From the NCBI RefSeq assembly GCF_902706035.1, contig NZ_CACSJA010000005.1:124001-188000 (forward strand): a DNA stretch of 64,000 nucleotides, read 5' to 3'. The translations under genes were made by a program, and so were the position numbers. Below are positions 19,227-28,493 of this stretch, one piece after another. Position 1 is the first letter of the stretch. Each line of letters opens with the position of its first letter. The notes below the pieces were generated by a model. That model was given only the letters and a program-made list of their open reading frames with translations, did not search any database and was not told where the DNA came from. The DNA is from Pantoea sp. 18069. Its GTDB lineage: Bacteria > Pseudomonadota > Gammaproteobacteria > Burkholderiales > Burkholderiaceae_C.

Positions 19227-21508
19227 GCAAATACTCCTTCCAGCAAGCGAAAGACGGTCGCCGGCCGCACCGGCAGGCTTTCAATAGGCGCCTGCAAGGC
19301 GCAGGCAATGGCATTGGCGCAGGCCGGGGTGGCGATATTGACGCTGATTTCTCCCGTGCCGCGCGGCCCCGTGGTGTCACCTTGGGGCAGGCCTTCGATG
19401 GCCCAGACATCCATCGCGGGCGCATCGGCCAGCGTAGGAATCAGATAGCTGTCGAGGTTGCGCTGCTGGTAGTGGCCGTCCACGCAGTCAAGCGACTCCT
19501 GGGTGCACAGCGCCTGGCCCATGAGCGCGCCGCCTTCGAGCTGGCCCAGATAGCCCATGGGCGAGACCACCGGGCCGACGGCGCCGACCAGGGCCATCTC
19601 CACGATGCGTATGCTGCCCGTCCAGCTGTCGACGACCGCATGGGCCACGGCCGCGCAGGCGCCAAACACATAGTGGGTATCGGGCGCATCGCTGGGCGTG
19701 ACTTCGGGCGGCTGGTCTATGGTGATGGCGGGGCGCTGCGCTCCCAGCTGACCGGCCAGCTGCACGTAGCTTGCGACCAGGCCGTGGGGGCCATGAATGC
19801 CGCCCGTGCCCAGCCGCAGGCTGTCAAGCGGCATATCGAACGCCTGGGCAGTCGCTTGGCACAGCTGCGCCTGCCATTGCGGCGCGGCGCGCTGCAGCGC
19901 ATGCCAGACCAGCGTGGTCGCACGCGAGGCCGCGACCGGGCCCGAATCAGGCGTGCAGCGCGTATCGCCCAGCACCGGGCGCACTTCGTCCGCGCCGCAG
20001 TGCAGGAAATGCATGCAGGTATTGCGCGTGGCGGCCAGCAGGTTCTGGCCCAGCTCGGTAAAGCCGCTGCGCAGCTCGATGGCACCGTCCTCGGCCAGCG
20101 CGAGTTCCATGCGGCAGCCAAAAGGAAAGCCTTTGCCAAAGCCGTCGCTGCGGTGGACCAGCGCCAGGCCTATGCCGTGGCGGTAGCGTCCGCCCGGGCC
20201 GTCGGTCCAATGGCGCTGGGGATGCGACGTCCACAGCGGGTGCTGGACCAGCGCCGCGAGCGCGCGCTGCGGGCCGTCGAACGGCACGACGATCTGGCCC
20301 AGCGGCCCGGGCGCGTCTACGGGCTTGAGGTTCTGCATGCGCAACTGCGCACAGTCCAGGCCCACGGCGCGGGCCAGTCGGTCGATCTGCTGCTCGAGCG
20401 CGAACTGCACCTGCACCGCGCCAAAGCCGCGAAACGCGCCGGCCACGCCGTTGTTGGTATAGGCCAGGCGCCCGGCGATGTCTATGGCTTGCCAGGCATA
20501 GGGCCCGGGCGCATGCTCGAGCGCCGCGTCCAGCACTTCGGGGCCATGGGTTGCATAGGCGCCGGTGTCGGCGAGGATTTGCACGCGGTGATAGGTCAGC
20601 CGGCCTTCGGCGTCGCAGCCGCTTTCCATATGGATGCGCATAGGGTGGCGCTTGACGCCGAAATCGGTCGACTGCGCGCGCCCCAGGTGCAGGCGCACGC
20701 TGCGCCGGGTTTTCCAGGCGAGCAGCGCGGCAATCGGCTGTACCGTGAGTTCGTCCTTGCCGCCGTATGACCCGCCGACCGGCGAGCCCACGCTGTGCAC
20801 GCGCTCGGGCGGCAAATCGAGCAGCGCCGCAACGACCTGGCGCTCGCGCTCGGGGTTATGGTTGGCAAATAACAGGCACAGCCCGCCCTGGCCGTCGGGC
20901 TCGGCCACGCCGCCTTCGGTTTCCAGAAACGCATGCATCTGGCGCGGCGTCTCGTAAATGGCGCAGACCCGGTGCACGGTCGCCGCATCCGCCGCGCCAT
21001 CGTCGCCCAGGCGGTGATGGTGGCGGTGCAGCAGATTGCCGCCCGCGTGCAGCGCGGGCGCCTCGGGCAGCAGCGCGGCTTCGGGGCAGGTCACGGCAGG
21101 CAGCAGCTCATACTCGACCACGATCAAATCCAGGGCCGCGTGCGCGATCTCCAGCGAGTCGGCGGCCACCGCCGCGACCGCATCGCCCACATAGCGCACA
21201 CGATCGCGGCACAAAGCAGGGCGGTCTATGCGGCGCAGCCCATAGTCGGCCTGGCCCGGAATATCGGCATGGGTCACAACCGCATGCACTCCGGGCAATG
21301 CCAACGCTGCAGCTGTATCGAGACACACAATGCGCGCATGCGGGTGCGGACTGCCGAGAATGGCGCCGCGCAACTGGCCGGGCACGATGCGGTCGGTCAG
21401 ATAGCCGGGGTTGCCGGCGAGCTTGTCCAGCGCGTCGGGGCGGGGGAGGTCTGCATGCGCGAGCGGGCGCATCACGCCTGCGGGCAGCGGTGCATACGGC
21501 TTGGTCAT
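19223..21508 (-). CDS. Molybdenum hydroxylase, molybdopterin-binding large subunit
   Basis: The 761-residue catalytic subunit of a xanthine-oxidase-family hydroxylase, which adds water-derived oxygen to a carbon of an N-heterocycle or aldehyde. It has the N-terminal hammerhead domain (RPDALDKLAGNPGYLTDRIV, HARIVCLDTAAALALPGVHA) and Mo-cofactor contacts (GGSYGGKDE, AFRGFGAVQ, GPRGTGEISVNIATPACANA with the catalytic-type Glu). The start at 21508 forms an ATGA overlap with the FAD subunit; sequence open upstream of it is not coding. The branch is close to XdhD/nicotinate-dehydrogenase-like proteins in general form, and substrate cannot be read. Confidence 0.92.
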   Translation of the reverse strand: MTKPYAPLPAGVMRPLAHADLPRPDALDKLAGNPGYLTDRIVPGQLRGAILGSPHPHARIVCLDTAAALALPGVHAVVTHADIPGQADYGLRRIDRPALCRDRVRYVGDAVAAVAADSLEIAHAALDLIVVEYELLPAVTCPEAALLPEAPALHAGGNLLHRHHHRLGDDGAADAATVHRVCAIYETPRQMHAFLETEGGVAEPDGQGGLCLLFANHNPERERQVVAALLDLPPERVHSVGSPVGGSYGGKDELTVQPIAALLAWKTRRSVRLHLGRAQSTDFGVKRHPMRIHMESGCDAEGRLTYHRVQILADTGAYATHGPEVLDAALEHAPGPYAWQAIDIAGRLAYTNNGVAGAFRGFGAVQVQFALEQQIDRLARAVGLDCAQLRMQNLKPVDAPGPLGQIVVPFDGPQRALAALVQHPLWTSHPQRHWTDGPGGRYRHGIGLALVHRSDGFGKGFPFGCRMELALAEDGAIELRSGFTELGQNLLAATRNTCMHFLHCGADEVRPVLGDTRCTPDSGPVAASRATTLVWHALQRAAPQWQAQLCQATAQAFDMPLDSLRLGTGGIHGPHGLVASYVQLAGQLGAQRPAITIDQPPEVTPSDAPDTHYVFGACAAVAHAVVDSWTGSIRIVEMALVGAVGPVVSPMGYLGQLEGGALMGQALCTQESLDCVDGHYQQRNLDSYLIPTLADAPAMDVWAIEGLPQGDTTGPRGTGEISVNIATPACANAIACALQAPIESLPVRPATVFRLLEGVFA

Positions 21509-22335
21509 TGCACTTCCTCGATGGCAGAAGCCAGCAGACCGCAATGGCCTGCAATGAGCCGGGCCGCGAGATGGGCCAGGTCTTCGGGCTGCTGCGTGGG
21601 CAGGCCGTCGTCGGCACAGGCCTGGCGCAGACCCGCGAGCGCTGCAGGCCCGCGCCGCCCGGGGTGGGCCTGCAGCCAGGCGAGCGCATTCACCAGCAGG
21701 CGCGCGGGAAGGTCGGGCGCGGCGCAGGCCGCGTGGCTCAGTTGCCCAGCGCTCCAACGCAATGTGAACCGCAGACGCGCGGGCGCGAATGCCGCCCGTG
21801 CCGCGGCTTTTTCAAAGACGGTCTGCGCTGGCGGATGGCCGGGCTGCAGCGGAATATGCAAGGCGACAATCAGCGGCAATTCGGCTTCGGCCAGCAGCGC
21901 CGCCAGGGGCAGGCGCTGACCGGGCGCATGGGCGCATTCGGCCTGTGCATCGAGCACCAGCAGCGCGGGCGTGCTGTCGCCCCAGCGCCATCCCACATTG
22001 CCGCCCAGCGTGCCCAGATGCCGCACGCCCAGCGCGCCCAATTGCGCAAGCGCCTGGGCCAGCAGCGGCGCGTGTTCGCGCACCAGCGCATGGGTGCGCA
22101 CCGTCTCGAGTGCCATGGCCGCGCCTATGCGCAGCGAGGTTGCGCCATCAACCAGCTCAATGCCTTGCAAGGCACTCAATCGATGCAACGGTACAAGGCT
22201 GCAACCCGCAGGCGCGCGATGGCGATCGCCCCATTCCTGCTGCAAGGCCGTGCCTCCGGCGACAAAGCGCGCGCCCGGGTGCGCTGCGCGCAGCGCCAGG
22301 GCATGGGCAGCGCTTTCGGGCCAGAGCAGTTGCAT
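21505..22335 (-). CDS. Molybdenum hydroxylase, FAD-binding (CoxM-type) subunit
   Basis: A 276-residue flavoprotein subunit that passes electrons on from the Fe-S subunit. The FAD loops are present: RFVAGGTALQQEW near the N-terminus and the second flavin motif LGTLGGNVGWRW at about residues 105-116. It starts nine bases after the deaminase stop and overlaps the large-subunit gene by ATGA. It is slightly short for CoxM proteins, with a compact C-terminal domain. Confidence 0.92.
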   Translation of the reverse strand: MQLLWPESAAHALALRAAHPGARFVAGGTALQQEWGDRHRAPAGCSLVPLHRLSALQGIELVDGATSLRIGAAMALETVRTHALVREHAPLLAQALAQLGALGVRHLGTLGGNVGWRWGDSTPALLVLDAQAECAHAPGQRLPLAALLAEAELPLIVALHIPLQPGHPPAQTVFEKAAARAAFAPARLRFTLRWSAGQLSHAACAAPDLPARLLVNALAWLQAHPGRRGPAALAGLRQACADDGLPTQQPEDLAHLAARLIAGHCGLLASAIEEVQ

Positions 22336-22344
22336 CGCCGGCTT

Positions 22345-22848
22345 TCAGCGCCCGGCCCAGAACGCGCGCTGCTGCGCGGCGATCTCGGCCTCGAGCGCGG
22401 GCACGGGGCCGATCAGCGCTACGGGTTTCTGGCAGTGGTCGAACACATAGCGCGAGGGCACGCTCATCGTCGGGTTCTCGGCGTGGTTGCCGGTCTGCTG
22501 CAGCAGCGCGTGCTCGGTCATGCCGAACACCACGCGGCCGATATTGGCCCAGTACGAGGTGCCGGCGCACATGCAGCAGGGCTCGACCGAGGTATAGAGC
22601 GTGCAGTTCCACAGGTAGTCGGCCGGGTAGTTGCTTGCCGCCACGCGCGCCAGCGTCGATTCGGCGTGGTTGACGGTGTCGATATTGCACTGCTCCAGCA
22701 GCACGGTTTCGTTGTCGGGCGCGACCAGGATGGCGCCAAACGGGTGGCGGCCGATGCTGACGGCGCGCTCGGCGACTTCCATGGTGCGGCGCAGATGGCG
22801 TTCGATCTGTTCGGGCGAGGGCGGGCTGGAAGGGGGCAGGGTGGTCAT
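22345..22848 (-). CDS. Nucleoside/nucleobase deaminase of the CDA fold
   Basis: A 167-residue zinc hydrolase of the cytidine-deaminase superfamily. Zinc ligands and the catalytic Glu are clear: HAE (61-63, His ligand and proton-shuttling Glu) and PCxxC (PCCMC, Cys91 and Cys94). It has the compact form of guanine/cytosine-type and tadA-like base deaminases. Sitting between an ABC importer and a molybdenum hydroxylase, it would most simply remove an amino group from an imported heterocycle before ring hydroxylation (for example guanine to xanthine), but this is inferred. Confidence 0.9.
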   Translation of the reverse strand: MTTLPPSSPPSPEQIERHLRRTMEVAERAVSIGRHPFGAILVAPDNETVLLEQCNIDTVNHAESTLARVAASNYPADYLWNCTLYTSVEPCCMCAGTSYWANIGRVVFGMTEHALLQQTGNHAENPTMSVPSRYVFDHCQKPVALIGPVPALEAEIAAQQRAFWAGR

Positions 22849-22872
22849 GGCAGTCGAAGTGAAGAAAGCGGA

Positions 22873-23631
22873 TCAGGCCTTGGGGCTGCTCCAGCCGAAG
22901 AAGCGCTGGTGCACCCATTGCACCAGGCTGTAGAGCGTGAGGCTGCTGAGCACCAGCAGCGCCAGGGCGGCAAAGGCCACGGGCACCTTGAACGACGAGG
23001 TGGTGAACAGGATCAGATAGCCCAGGCCTTTTTCCGCGGCAACGAACTCGGCGACCACGGCGCCCACCACGGCCAGCGTGACCGAGACCTTCATTGCCGA
23101 AAACACATGCGGAATCGCGAACGGCATGCGCACCTGCCAGTACTGGCGCGCGGTATTGGCGCGCAGCGAACGCGACAGCTCGATGAACTCTGCCGGCACC
23201 GACGACAGGCCCAGGCAGGTGGACACCACCAATGGGAAGAACGCCAGCAGCGTGGTGATGGCCACGCGCGGCAGCACGCCCGCGCCCAGCGTGACGACGA
23301 TGATGGGCGCGACGGCCACGATGGGCGTGGACTGGATGACCACCAGCCAGGGCATGACGATGCGCGACAGCAGCGCCGAGCGCGTGATGGCCACGGCCAG
23401 CGGGATCGACAGCGCAATCGCCAGCGCATAGCCCAGCAGCGCGACTTCTATCGTCGCCCACAGGTGCTCGGCCCAGCGCGCCAGGCCCAGGCTGCCTGCG
23501 GCCAGCGCAATCACGCTGGGCGCGGGCAGGATGTACTCGGGCACGGCCAGCGCGCGGCAGGCCAGCTCCCAGATGCCCAGCAGGGCGATAAAGGCCAGCA
23601 GCGAGGCGTAGCGGTAGGCAAAGGCTTTCAT
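22873..23631 (-). CDS. ABC transporter permease (SsuC/TauC-like)
   Basis: A 252-residue inner-membrane permease with about six helices and the EAA loop (VPAEFIELSRSLRANTARQYWQVRMP), of the sulfonate/nitrate/taurine importer type. The start at 23631 begins MKAFAYRYASLLAF; an upstream extension is not convincing. It lies between the ATPase and the deaminase gene in one transcription unit. Confidence 0.92.
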   Translation of the reverse strand: MKAFAYRYASLLAFIALLGIWELACRALAVPEYILPAPSVIALAAGSLGLARWAEHLWATIEVALLGYALAIALSIPLAVAITRSALLSRIVMPWLVVIQSTPIVAVAPIIVVTLGAGVLPRVAITTLLAFFPLVVSTCLGLSSVPAEFIELSRSLRANTARQYWQVRMPFAIPHVFSAMKVSVTLAVVGAVVAEFVAAEKGLGYLILFTTSSFKVPVAFAALALLVLSSLTLYSLVQWVHQRFFGWSSPKA

Positions 23632-23680
23632 GGGCAGGGTCCGGAAAAGGTGGCGTGGGGCTTGGCTGGTCGCGTGGTGC

Positions 23681-24454
23681 TCAATGTGGGTGGCGTGTGA
23701 ACACCTGCTCGCGAATTTCATTGGCCATGCGCGTGAACACCGGATCGGTCAGCGTCTGCAACGTGCGCGGGCGGGCCAGCGGCACGTCGATGATTTGCGA
23801 CACCCGGCCCGGGCGCGCGCTCATGACCACGATGCGGTCCGACAGCAGCAGCGCCTCCTGGATGGAGTGGGTCACAAACACCACGGTCTTGGGGCGTTCG
23901 CTGCAGATGCGCAGCAGCTCGAAACTCATTTCATCGCGCGTGAGCGCATCGAGCGCCGAAAACGGCTCGTCCATCAGCAGGATGTCGGGGTCGTGCAGCA
24001 GCGAGCGCGCGATCGCCACGCGCTGCTGCATGCCGCCCGACAGCTCGTGCGGGCGCTTGTGGCCGAAATCCTGCAGACCTATCATCTGCAGCAGCGACTG
24101 CGCGCGTGCCTGGTCCCTGGCGTCCACGCGGCCGTATTTGTGGCGCATGGGAAACGTGATGTTGTCGACCACGCTGAGCCAGGGCAGCAGCGTGGGCTTC
24201 TGGAAGACCATGCCGATCTCGTCGCGCGGCTCGGTCACGGGCAGGTCGAAAATGCGCACTTCGCCGGCGCTGGGGCGCAGCAGCCCCGCGATCAGGCGCA
24301 GCACCGTGGATTTTCCGCAGCCCGAGGGGCCGATCAGCGAGACGAATTCATTGCGCTGCAGGTGCAGATCGACGTTCTGCAAGGCCGTGACAGGGCTGCC
24401 ATCGCTGGACACAAAAGTTTGGGTGACGGCATTCAGGTCAATGACGGAAGACAT
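23681..24454 (-). CDS. ABC transporter ATP-binding protein (SsuB/TauB-like)
   Basis: A 257-residue ATPase that powers the adjoining permease. It has Walker A (GPSGCGKST, 42-50), a Q-loop (GMVFQKPTLLPW), the signature LSGGMQQR (138-145), Walker B (ILLMDEP, 158-164) and the H-loop (VVFVTHS). The gene ends 49 bases before the permease start. Confidence 0.95.
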   Translation of the reverse strand: MSSVIDLNAVTQTFVSSDGSPVTALQNVDLHLQRNEFVSLIGPSGCGKSTVLRLIAGLLRPSAGEVRIFDLPVTEPRDEIGMVFQKPTLLPWLSVVDNITFPMRHKYGRVDARDQARAQSLLQMIGLQDFGHKRPHELSGGMQQRVAIARSLLHDPDILLMDEPFSALDALTRDEMSFELLRICSERPKTVVFVTHSIQEALLLSDRIVVMSARPGRVSQIIDVPLARPRTLQTLTDPVFTRMANEIREQVFTRHPH

Positions 24455-24527
24455 GGCAGGTCCAGCAGGCGGGCAAGAAGAGGGCGGATGGCCCGGGAGT
24501 CAGGCCATCCGGGGGACAGGGGCTGGC

Positions 24528-25517
24528 TCAGCGCGCCAGGAAGCGGCGGTCGACCAGCGCTTCCGGGTCGACCTTCTTGATGTCGTAGCCCATGGATGCG
24601 GAGACCCAGCCCCAGGTCTCGGCCAGCAACTGGGGCTGGAAGGCGCCCAGGCCGTCGCGCGCCGCGGCATCGGTCTTGAGCAGCGGAATCGACGCGCGGA
24701 ATTCGGCCTCGATCACGTCGACATTGGCCTCGGGCACCATTGCCACCAGCGACTCGGCGGCCTTGCGCGGCTGGGCGATCGAGAATTCCAGCGACTTGGT
24801 CAGCGCGCGCAGATAGCGCTTGAGCACTTCGGGGCGGTTGGCAATGGTCTTGTCATTTGCAATCGCCGACCAGCCATAGCCCGTGAGGCCGAACTGGCTC
24901 CAGGGCAGCACAGCCAGATCCTGCTTGGCCTGGCCCAGCACGTTCTGGAAGGCGGGCGCGACGGTCACCCAGTTGATGGTTGCATCGACGCGGCCCTGGG
25001 CCAGCATGGGCGCCAGCGTTGCGGGGTCGGTCTTGATGATCTTGATCTTGGAGATATCGACGTTGTTGCGTTGCAGCACCACCGGCCACAGCGCATTGGA
25101 CGAGGAGAACGTGGGCATGCCAACGGTCTTGCCTTCCATGTCCTTGAGGCTCTTGATATTGCTGCTGACCTTGGTGAACAGCGCGTCGGGCTGGGCGGAA
25201 TACAACGACATCACGGCCTTGACCGGAATCTTGCCTTCGGCCGCGGCCATCATCACCGCCGAAATGCCGCCAAAGCCCACATCGGCCGAACCCGAAGCGA
25301 CTTTGGTCACCGCATCGGCCGAGCCACGCCCCGGCAGTATCCTGACCTCAAGCCCTTCGGCCTTGAAGAAGCCCTGCTGCACGCCCGCATAGACAAAGGA
25401 CTTGTCGCCGCCGGGCAGCCAGTCGAGCTGCACCGTCAGCGCATCGGCCGCGTGGGACGTGGACGCCATCAAGGCCAGGGCCAGGGCGGACAGAACAGGG
25501 CGAACATTGTGGGTCAT
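24528..25517 (-). CDS. ABC transporter substrate-binding protein (NMT1/ThiY/SsuA-like)
   Basis: A 329-residue periplasmic receptor with a signal peptide (MTHNVRPVLSALALALMASTSHAAD). The mature start LTVQLDWLPGGDKSFVYAGVQQGFF is typical of the NMT1/THI5-like group, which binds pyrimidine-like molecules, alkylsulfonates and similar ligands. The start at 25517 was chosen from the signal peptide. It is the first gene of the ABC part of the operon and follows a 153-base gap holding a possible operator. Confidence 0.92.
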   Translation of the reverse strand: MTHNVRPVLSALALALMASTSHAADALTVQLDWLPGGDKSFVYAGVQQGFFKAEGLEVRILPGRGSADAVTKVASGSADVGFGGISAVMMAAAEGKIPVKAVMSLYSAQPDALFTKVSSNIKSLKDMEGKTVGMPTFSSSNALWPVVLQRNNVDISKIKIIKTDPATLAPMLAQGRVDATINWVTVAPAFQNVLGQAKQDLAVLPWSQFGLTGYGWSAIANDKTIANRPEVLKRYLRALTKSLEFSIAQPRKAAESLVAMVPEANVDVIEAEFRASIPLLKTDAAARDGLGAFQPQLLAETWGWVSASMGYDIKKVDPEALVDRRFLAR

Positions 25518-25615
25518 GGCAGGCGGCTCCAGAGAGTAAGAAGAAAGAGGCATCCAGCGGGGTTTCAGGGCCGCTGGCGGCGGTATGTTGATTCAAGCAA
25601 TATCCAGGCCACATT

Positions 25616-25636
25616 TGCATACCAATTTCGTATACA
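25616..25636. promoter_or_regulatory. Possible operator upstream of the ABC importer
   Basis: TGCATAC-CAATTTC-GTATACA is an inverted repeat with one mismatch in 7+7 arms, about 100 bases upstream of the substrate-binding protein start and near the end of the hydrolase gene. It contains TTTCGTATAC, identical to a ten-base stretch upstream of the GntR gene at 38791. It may mark a second promoter inside the large leftward gene set. Confidence 0.35.
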
Positions 25637-25670
25637 CATTTGGCCGCACTGGATGGCGTCCATCACAGGA

Positions 25671-26453
25671 CTAGGCAAGCAGCACTTCGAGCGCGGGCAG
25701 CAAGGCCTGTGTCAGCGCCGCGGGGCAGGCCAGTTGCGGCACATGGCCGCAGTCGAGAACGATCTGGGCTTGGGGCGGCTGCAGGCGCAGCATGCGTTGC
25801 TGCAAGGCCCAGGGCACGGAGCGGTCCTTGCGGCAGGCGACATACAGGCGCGGCACGCGCCCGAAGCGCTGCACCGACAGCTGGCCAGCGATAGCCCGGC
25901 CGCTTTCGGGCTGGGGCCTGAGCCGGGCGGCGGCCGCGCGCGCAGCCTCGGCAGGGCAGTCGTGCACGAAGGTTTCCAGCGCGCCTTGAAGGCTTACCTG
26001 GCTGCTGCTGCGGTCGGCGCTCCAGTTGAGGTGCGGGCCAATGCCGACATAGGTCCAGCCGGGGTCATCGCGCCGGGCCTGGGCAATCAGCTCGGAGTAC
26101 GACATGCCGCTGGGCAGCATCATTCCCACGAGATACACCAACGCGGCCACCTGGTCGGGCAGGGCCTCGGCCACCTGCGAGGCGACCATGCCGCCGCCGC
26201 TGTGGCCCAGCACCACCGCGGGGCGGGCTATCGCGTTCAGAACGTCGCAGACATGGTCGGTGTAGCCCGCCAAAGTGGCCGGTCGCTGCACGCTCGCGGG
26301 CGTGTGGCCATTGCCCGGCAGATCGACGCCGTGCACACGCCAGCCCGCGGCTTCGAGCAGGGGGCGCCAGGCTTCAAACGCCCAGCTGCCTTGCCATGCG
26401 CCGTGTATCAGCACCATATCGCGCACGCCGGTGCCAGAAGTTGAGCTACTCAT
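25671..26453 (-). CDS. Alpha/beta hydrolase
   Basis: A 260-residue serine hydrolase of the esterase/hydroxynitrile-lyase-like branch. The oxyanion strand LIHGAWQGSWAFEAW, the nucleophile elbow GHSGGG (Ser85) and the catalytic histidine in LDCGHVPQ near residue 236 are visible; the acid is probably the Asp in CRKDRSVPW. Its start at 26453 lies four bases after the oxygenase stop codon, so both are cotranscribed. It could open a ring or cleave an ester or amide formed in the pathway. Confidence 0.88.
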   Translation of the reverse strand: MSSSTSGTGVRDMVLIHGAWQGSWAFEAWRPLLEAAGWRVHGVDLPGNGHTPASVQRPATLAGYTDHVCDVLNAIARPAVVLGHSGGGMVASQVAEALPDQVAALVYLVGMMLPSGMSYSELIAQARRDDPGWTYVGIGPHLNWSADRSSSQVSLQGALETFVHDCPAEAARAAAARLRPQPESGRAIAGQLSVQRFGRVPRLYVACRKDRSVPWALQQRMLRLQPPQAQIVLDCGHVPQLACPAALTQALLPALEVLLA

Positions 26454-26457
26454 GGTC

Positions 26458-27429
26458 TCAGGCCGCCGCGGTGGCATAGGTCCGGCGGTAGCAGGCACGC
26501 TGGTGCTCCTCGACCGTGGTCACGGGGTAGCGCGGGGCTTCGCCCGCGGCCAGGCAGGTGGGAATGCAGCGCACTTCATGCAGCGGATTGCCCGTGAAGA
26601 AAAACGGCACGGAATAGCGCCGCTGCCCCGAGCGGTTGATCACCCGGTGCAGGGTCGATACGTAGCGATCGTTGGTCCAGCGCGCAAACAGGTCGCCGAT
26701 ATTGACCACGAAGCTGCCGGCCACGGGCGGCGCGTCTATCCAGCCCTGGTGCTGGCGGTCCCAGACCTGCAGGCCCCCGAGCGCGTCCTGCAGCAGCAGC
26801 GTGAGCCCGCCGAAGTCGGTATGTGCGCCACAGCCTTTTTCGCCGGGAGCCGGCTGCGCGGGCTGGGTCGGATAGTGCAGCAGGCGCAGCGTGGCCGCGG
26901 CGTCACCGAGATAGGCTTCGAAGAAATCCGCGGGCAGTTGCAGCGACAGCGCCATGCCGCGCACCAGATCAGCCCCGAGCGCATGGACTGCCTGGTAATA
27001 GGCCTGGGTGACGGACGCGAAGCCGGCAAGCTCGGTGGGCCACTGGTTGGGGCCGGTATTGAAACGGCCTGCCAGCACGCGCGGGTCATCGGCAGGCACT
27101 TCGGCTCCTATATAGAAGCTTTCCTTGAGATCGGGCGGCGCGCCGGCCTCCAGGGTCTGGGCGCGCAGCGGCTCGTAGCCGCGGTTGCACGGAGAGTGGC
27201 GCTTGTCGAGCGCATTCTTGCGGGCTTCGGGCAAGTCGAAAAAGGCACGGCTCGCGGCAAACACCGCATCGATCAGCGCCGGATCGATGCCATGGCCCGT
27301 GATGTAGAAAAAGCCGTGCGTTTCACAGGCCAGGCCCAGTTGCGCAGCAATGGCCTGGCGCTGGGCGGCGCTGCCGTGGCGCAAGGCCTGCACATCGATC
27401 ACGGGCAGTTGCAGTTGGGAGGTGGTCAT
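26458..27429 (-). CDS. 2-oxoglutarate/Fe(II)-dependent oxygenase, isopenicillin-N-synthase-like
   Basis: A 323-residue non-haem iron oxygenase. The facial triad is His203, Asp205 (GAHTDFGG) and His261 (STLHRVINR), and the 2-oxoglutarate-binding RxS is Arg271/Ser273 (RRYSVPFF). The N-terminal DIOX_N part (LPVIDVQALRHG, HGFFYITGHGI) is complete. Family members hydroxylate or demethylate heterocycles and many other compounds. The start at 27429 follows from the family N-terminus. It is the first enzyme gene after the LysR regulator. Confidence 0.92.
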   Translation of the reverse strand: MTTSQLQLPVIDVQALRHGSAAQRQAIAAQLGLACETHGFFYITGHGIDPALIDAVFAASRAFFDLPEARKNALDKRHSPCNRGYEPLRAQTLEAGAPPDLKESFYIGAEVPADDPRVLAGRFNTGPNQWPTELAGFASVTQAYYQAVHALGADLVRGMALSLQLPADFFEAYLGDAAATLRLLHYPTQPAQPAPGEKGCGAHTDFGGLTLLLQDALGGLQVWDRQHQGWIDAPPVAGSFVVNIGDLFARWTNDRYVSTLHRVINRSGQRRYSVPFFFTGNPLHEVRCIPTCLAAGEAPRYPVTTVEEHQRACYRRTYATAAA

Positions 27430-27501
27430 GGCGGGAGCATTCAAAAAACGGTTTGGAACCGCGACAGCCGCCAGTCTAGAAAGGAGCCGGGGCCAGCGGG
27501 T

Positions 27502-27526
27502 AGCACCGTTTTTGGCGCAGGGTGCT
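27502..27526. promoter_or_regulatory. Inverted repeat upstream of the oxygenase, likely LysR site
   Basis: AGCACC (27502-27507) and GGTGCT (27521-27526) form a perfect 6+13+6 inverted repeat in the 115-base gap between lysR and the oxygenase gene. The direct repeat CCGTTTTTG occurs at 27506 and 27528, and its near-complement CAAAAAACGG at 27442. The layout fits a LysR activation region for the catabolic operon. Confidence 0.45.
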
Positions 27527-27544
27527 GCCGTTTTTGAAGCGCCC

Positions 27545-28444
27545 TCAGCCAACAAGCTCGGCCATCAGCAGATGCACCAAAGCAGTGACCGCAGGCGGCA
27601 GGCTGCGCCGCGCACGCACGTAGACGCCCAGCTCGCACCACACTGGTGCCGGCGAATGCAGCGGCACATGCACCAGCTGGCGCTGCGCGATTTCCTGCTC
27701 CAGCCCCCAGCGGCTCTGAAAGGCAATGCCCAGCCCCTGCTGGGCCATGCGCTTGGCCAGGTCGAGCGAAGCGGTTTCCAGCAGCACGGGTGGTCGCTCG
27801 GGCAGACGGCAGAGCAGGGGGGCCAGCAGCGCATGCAGCGAAAGGCTGGGAAGCGGCAAAATCAATGGAGACGCCTGCGCGCATTCGGCAAGGCTCAGCG
27901 TCGCACGGTCCGCCAGCGCATGGTCCTGGCTCAGCACGGCGCCTATAGGGTCGCGCCGCAGGCAGCAGGCTTGCAGCTCGTCGTCGGCCGCGATCGAAAA
28001 ACCCAGGCCTATGTCGGCGTCGCCAGTGCGCACGGCCTCGGCAGTGGCCGCCGACCCTCCGGTGTGCAATTGCACCGACAGGCCCGGGTGGCGGCGGTAC
28101 AGCTGGGCGAGCACGCGCGGCAACAGGTCGCTGCACAGGCCCTCGACGGCCATCACATGCAAGGGCCCGCGCTGCAGCCCCTGGAGCTGCCCCAGTTCCT
28201 GGGACAGGCGCCGCTCATCCTGAAAGACGTTCTGCACATGGCGCGCAAACGCTTCGCCCGCGGCCGTGAGCACCAGGCCTTGCGGCAGGCGCTCGAACAG
28301 CGGCGTGCCCAGCGTGTCCTCGAGCTGCAGCAACTGGCGGTTGATTGCCGACGAGGCAATGTGCAGATGGCGCGAGGCTTCGCGGATCGAGCCGCAGCGG
28401 CGGATCATGTCGAAGGATTTGAGGACACGGGCATGGATGTGCAT
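27545..28444 (-). CDS. LysR-family transcriptional regulator
   Basis: A 299-residue LysR-type protein. The HTH reads MIRRCGSIREASRHLHIASSA near the N-terminus, followed by GTPLFERLPQGLVLTAAGEAF and an effector domain. The start at 28444 (MHIHARVLKSFD) is the family one; the frame stays open far upstream without family sequence. It is oriented with the oxygenase/ABC/molybdenum-hydroxylase genes that follow and is 49 bases from the divergent MobA-like gene, so it is the natural regulator of both. Confidence 0.92.
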   Translation of the reverse strand: MHIHARVLKSFDMIRRCGSIREASRHLHIASSAINRQLLQLEDTLGTPLFERLPQGLVLTAAGEAFARHVQNVFQDERRLSQELGQLQGLQRGPLHVMAVEGLCSDLLPRVLAQLYRRHPGLSVQLHTGGSAATAEAVRTGDADIGLGFSIAADDELQACCLRRDPIGAVLSQDHALADRATLSLAECAQASPLILPLPSLSLHALLAPLLCRLPERPPVLLETASLDLAKRMAQQGLGIAFQSRWGLEQEIAQRQLVHVPLHSPAPVWCELGVYVRARRSLPPAVTALVHLLMAELVG

Positions 28445-28493
28445 GCCGCCATGGCCAGCAGCTTGCGTGCCAGACCTTTCTACAATGGCCGCG

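Noticed and set aside
20767..23700. A 977-codon open frame on the plus strand opposite the molybdenum hydroxylase and ABC genes
   Set aside because: It is antisense to clearly conserved genes, its protein is a low-complexity Arg/Ala/Gly/His mix, and long antisense frames are expected in GC-rich DNA.
23655..26444. A 929-codon plus-strand frame opposite the ABC importer genes
   Set aside because: Antisense shadow with no family sequence; the minus-strand genes have complete catalytic motifs.
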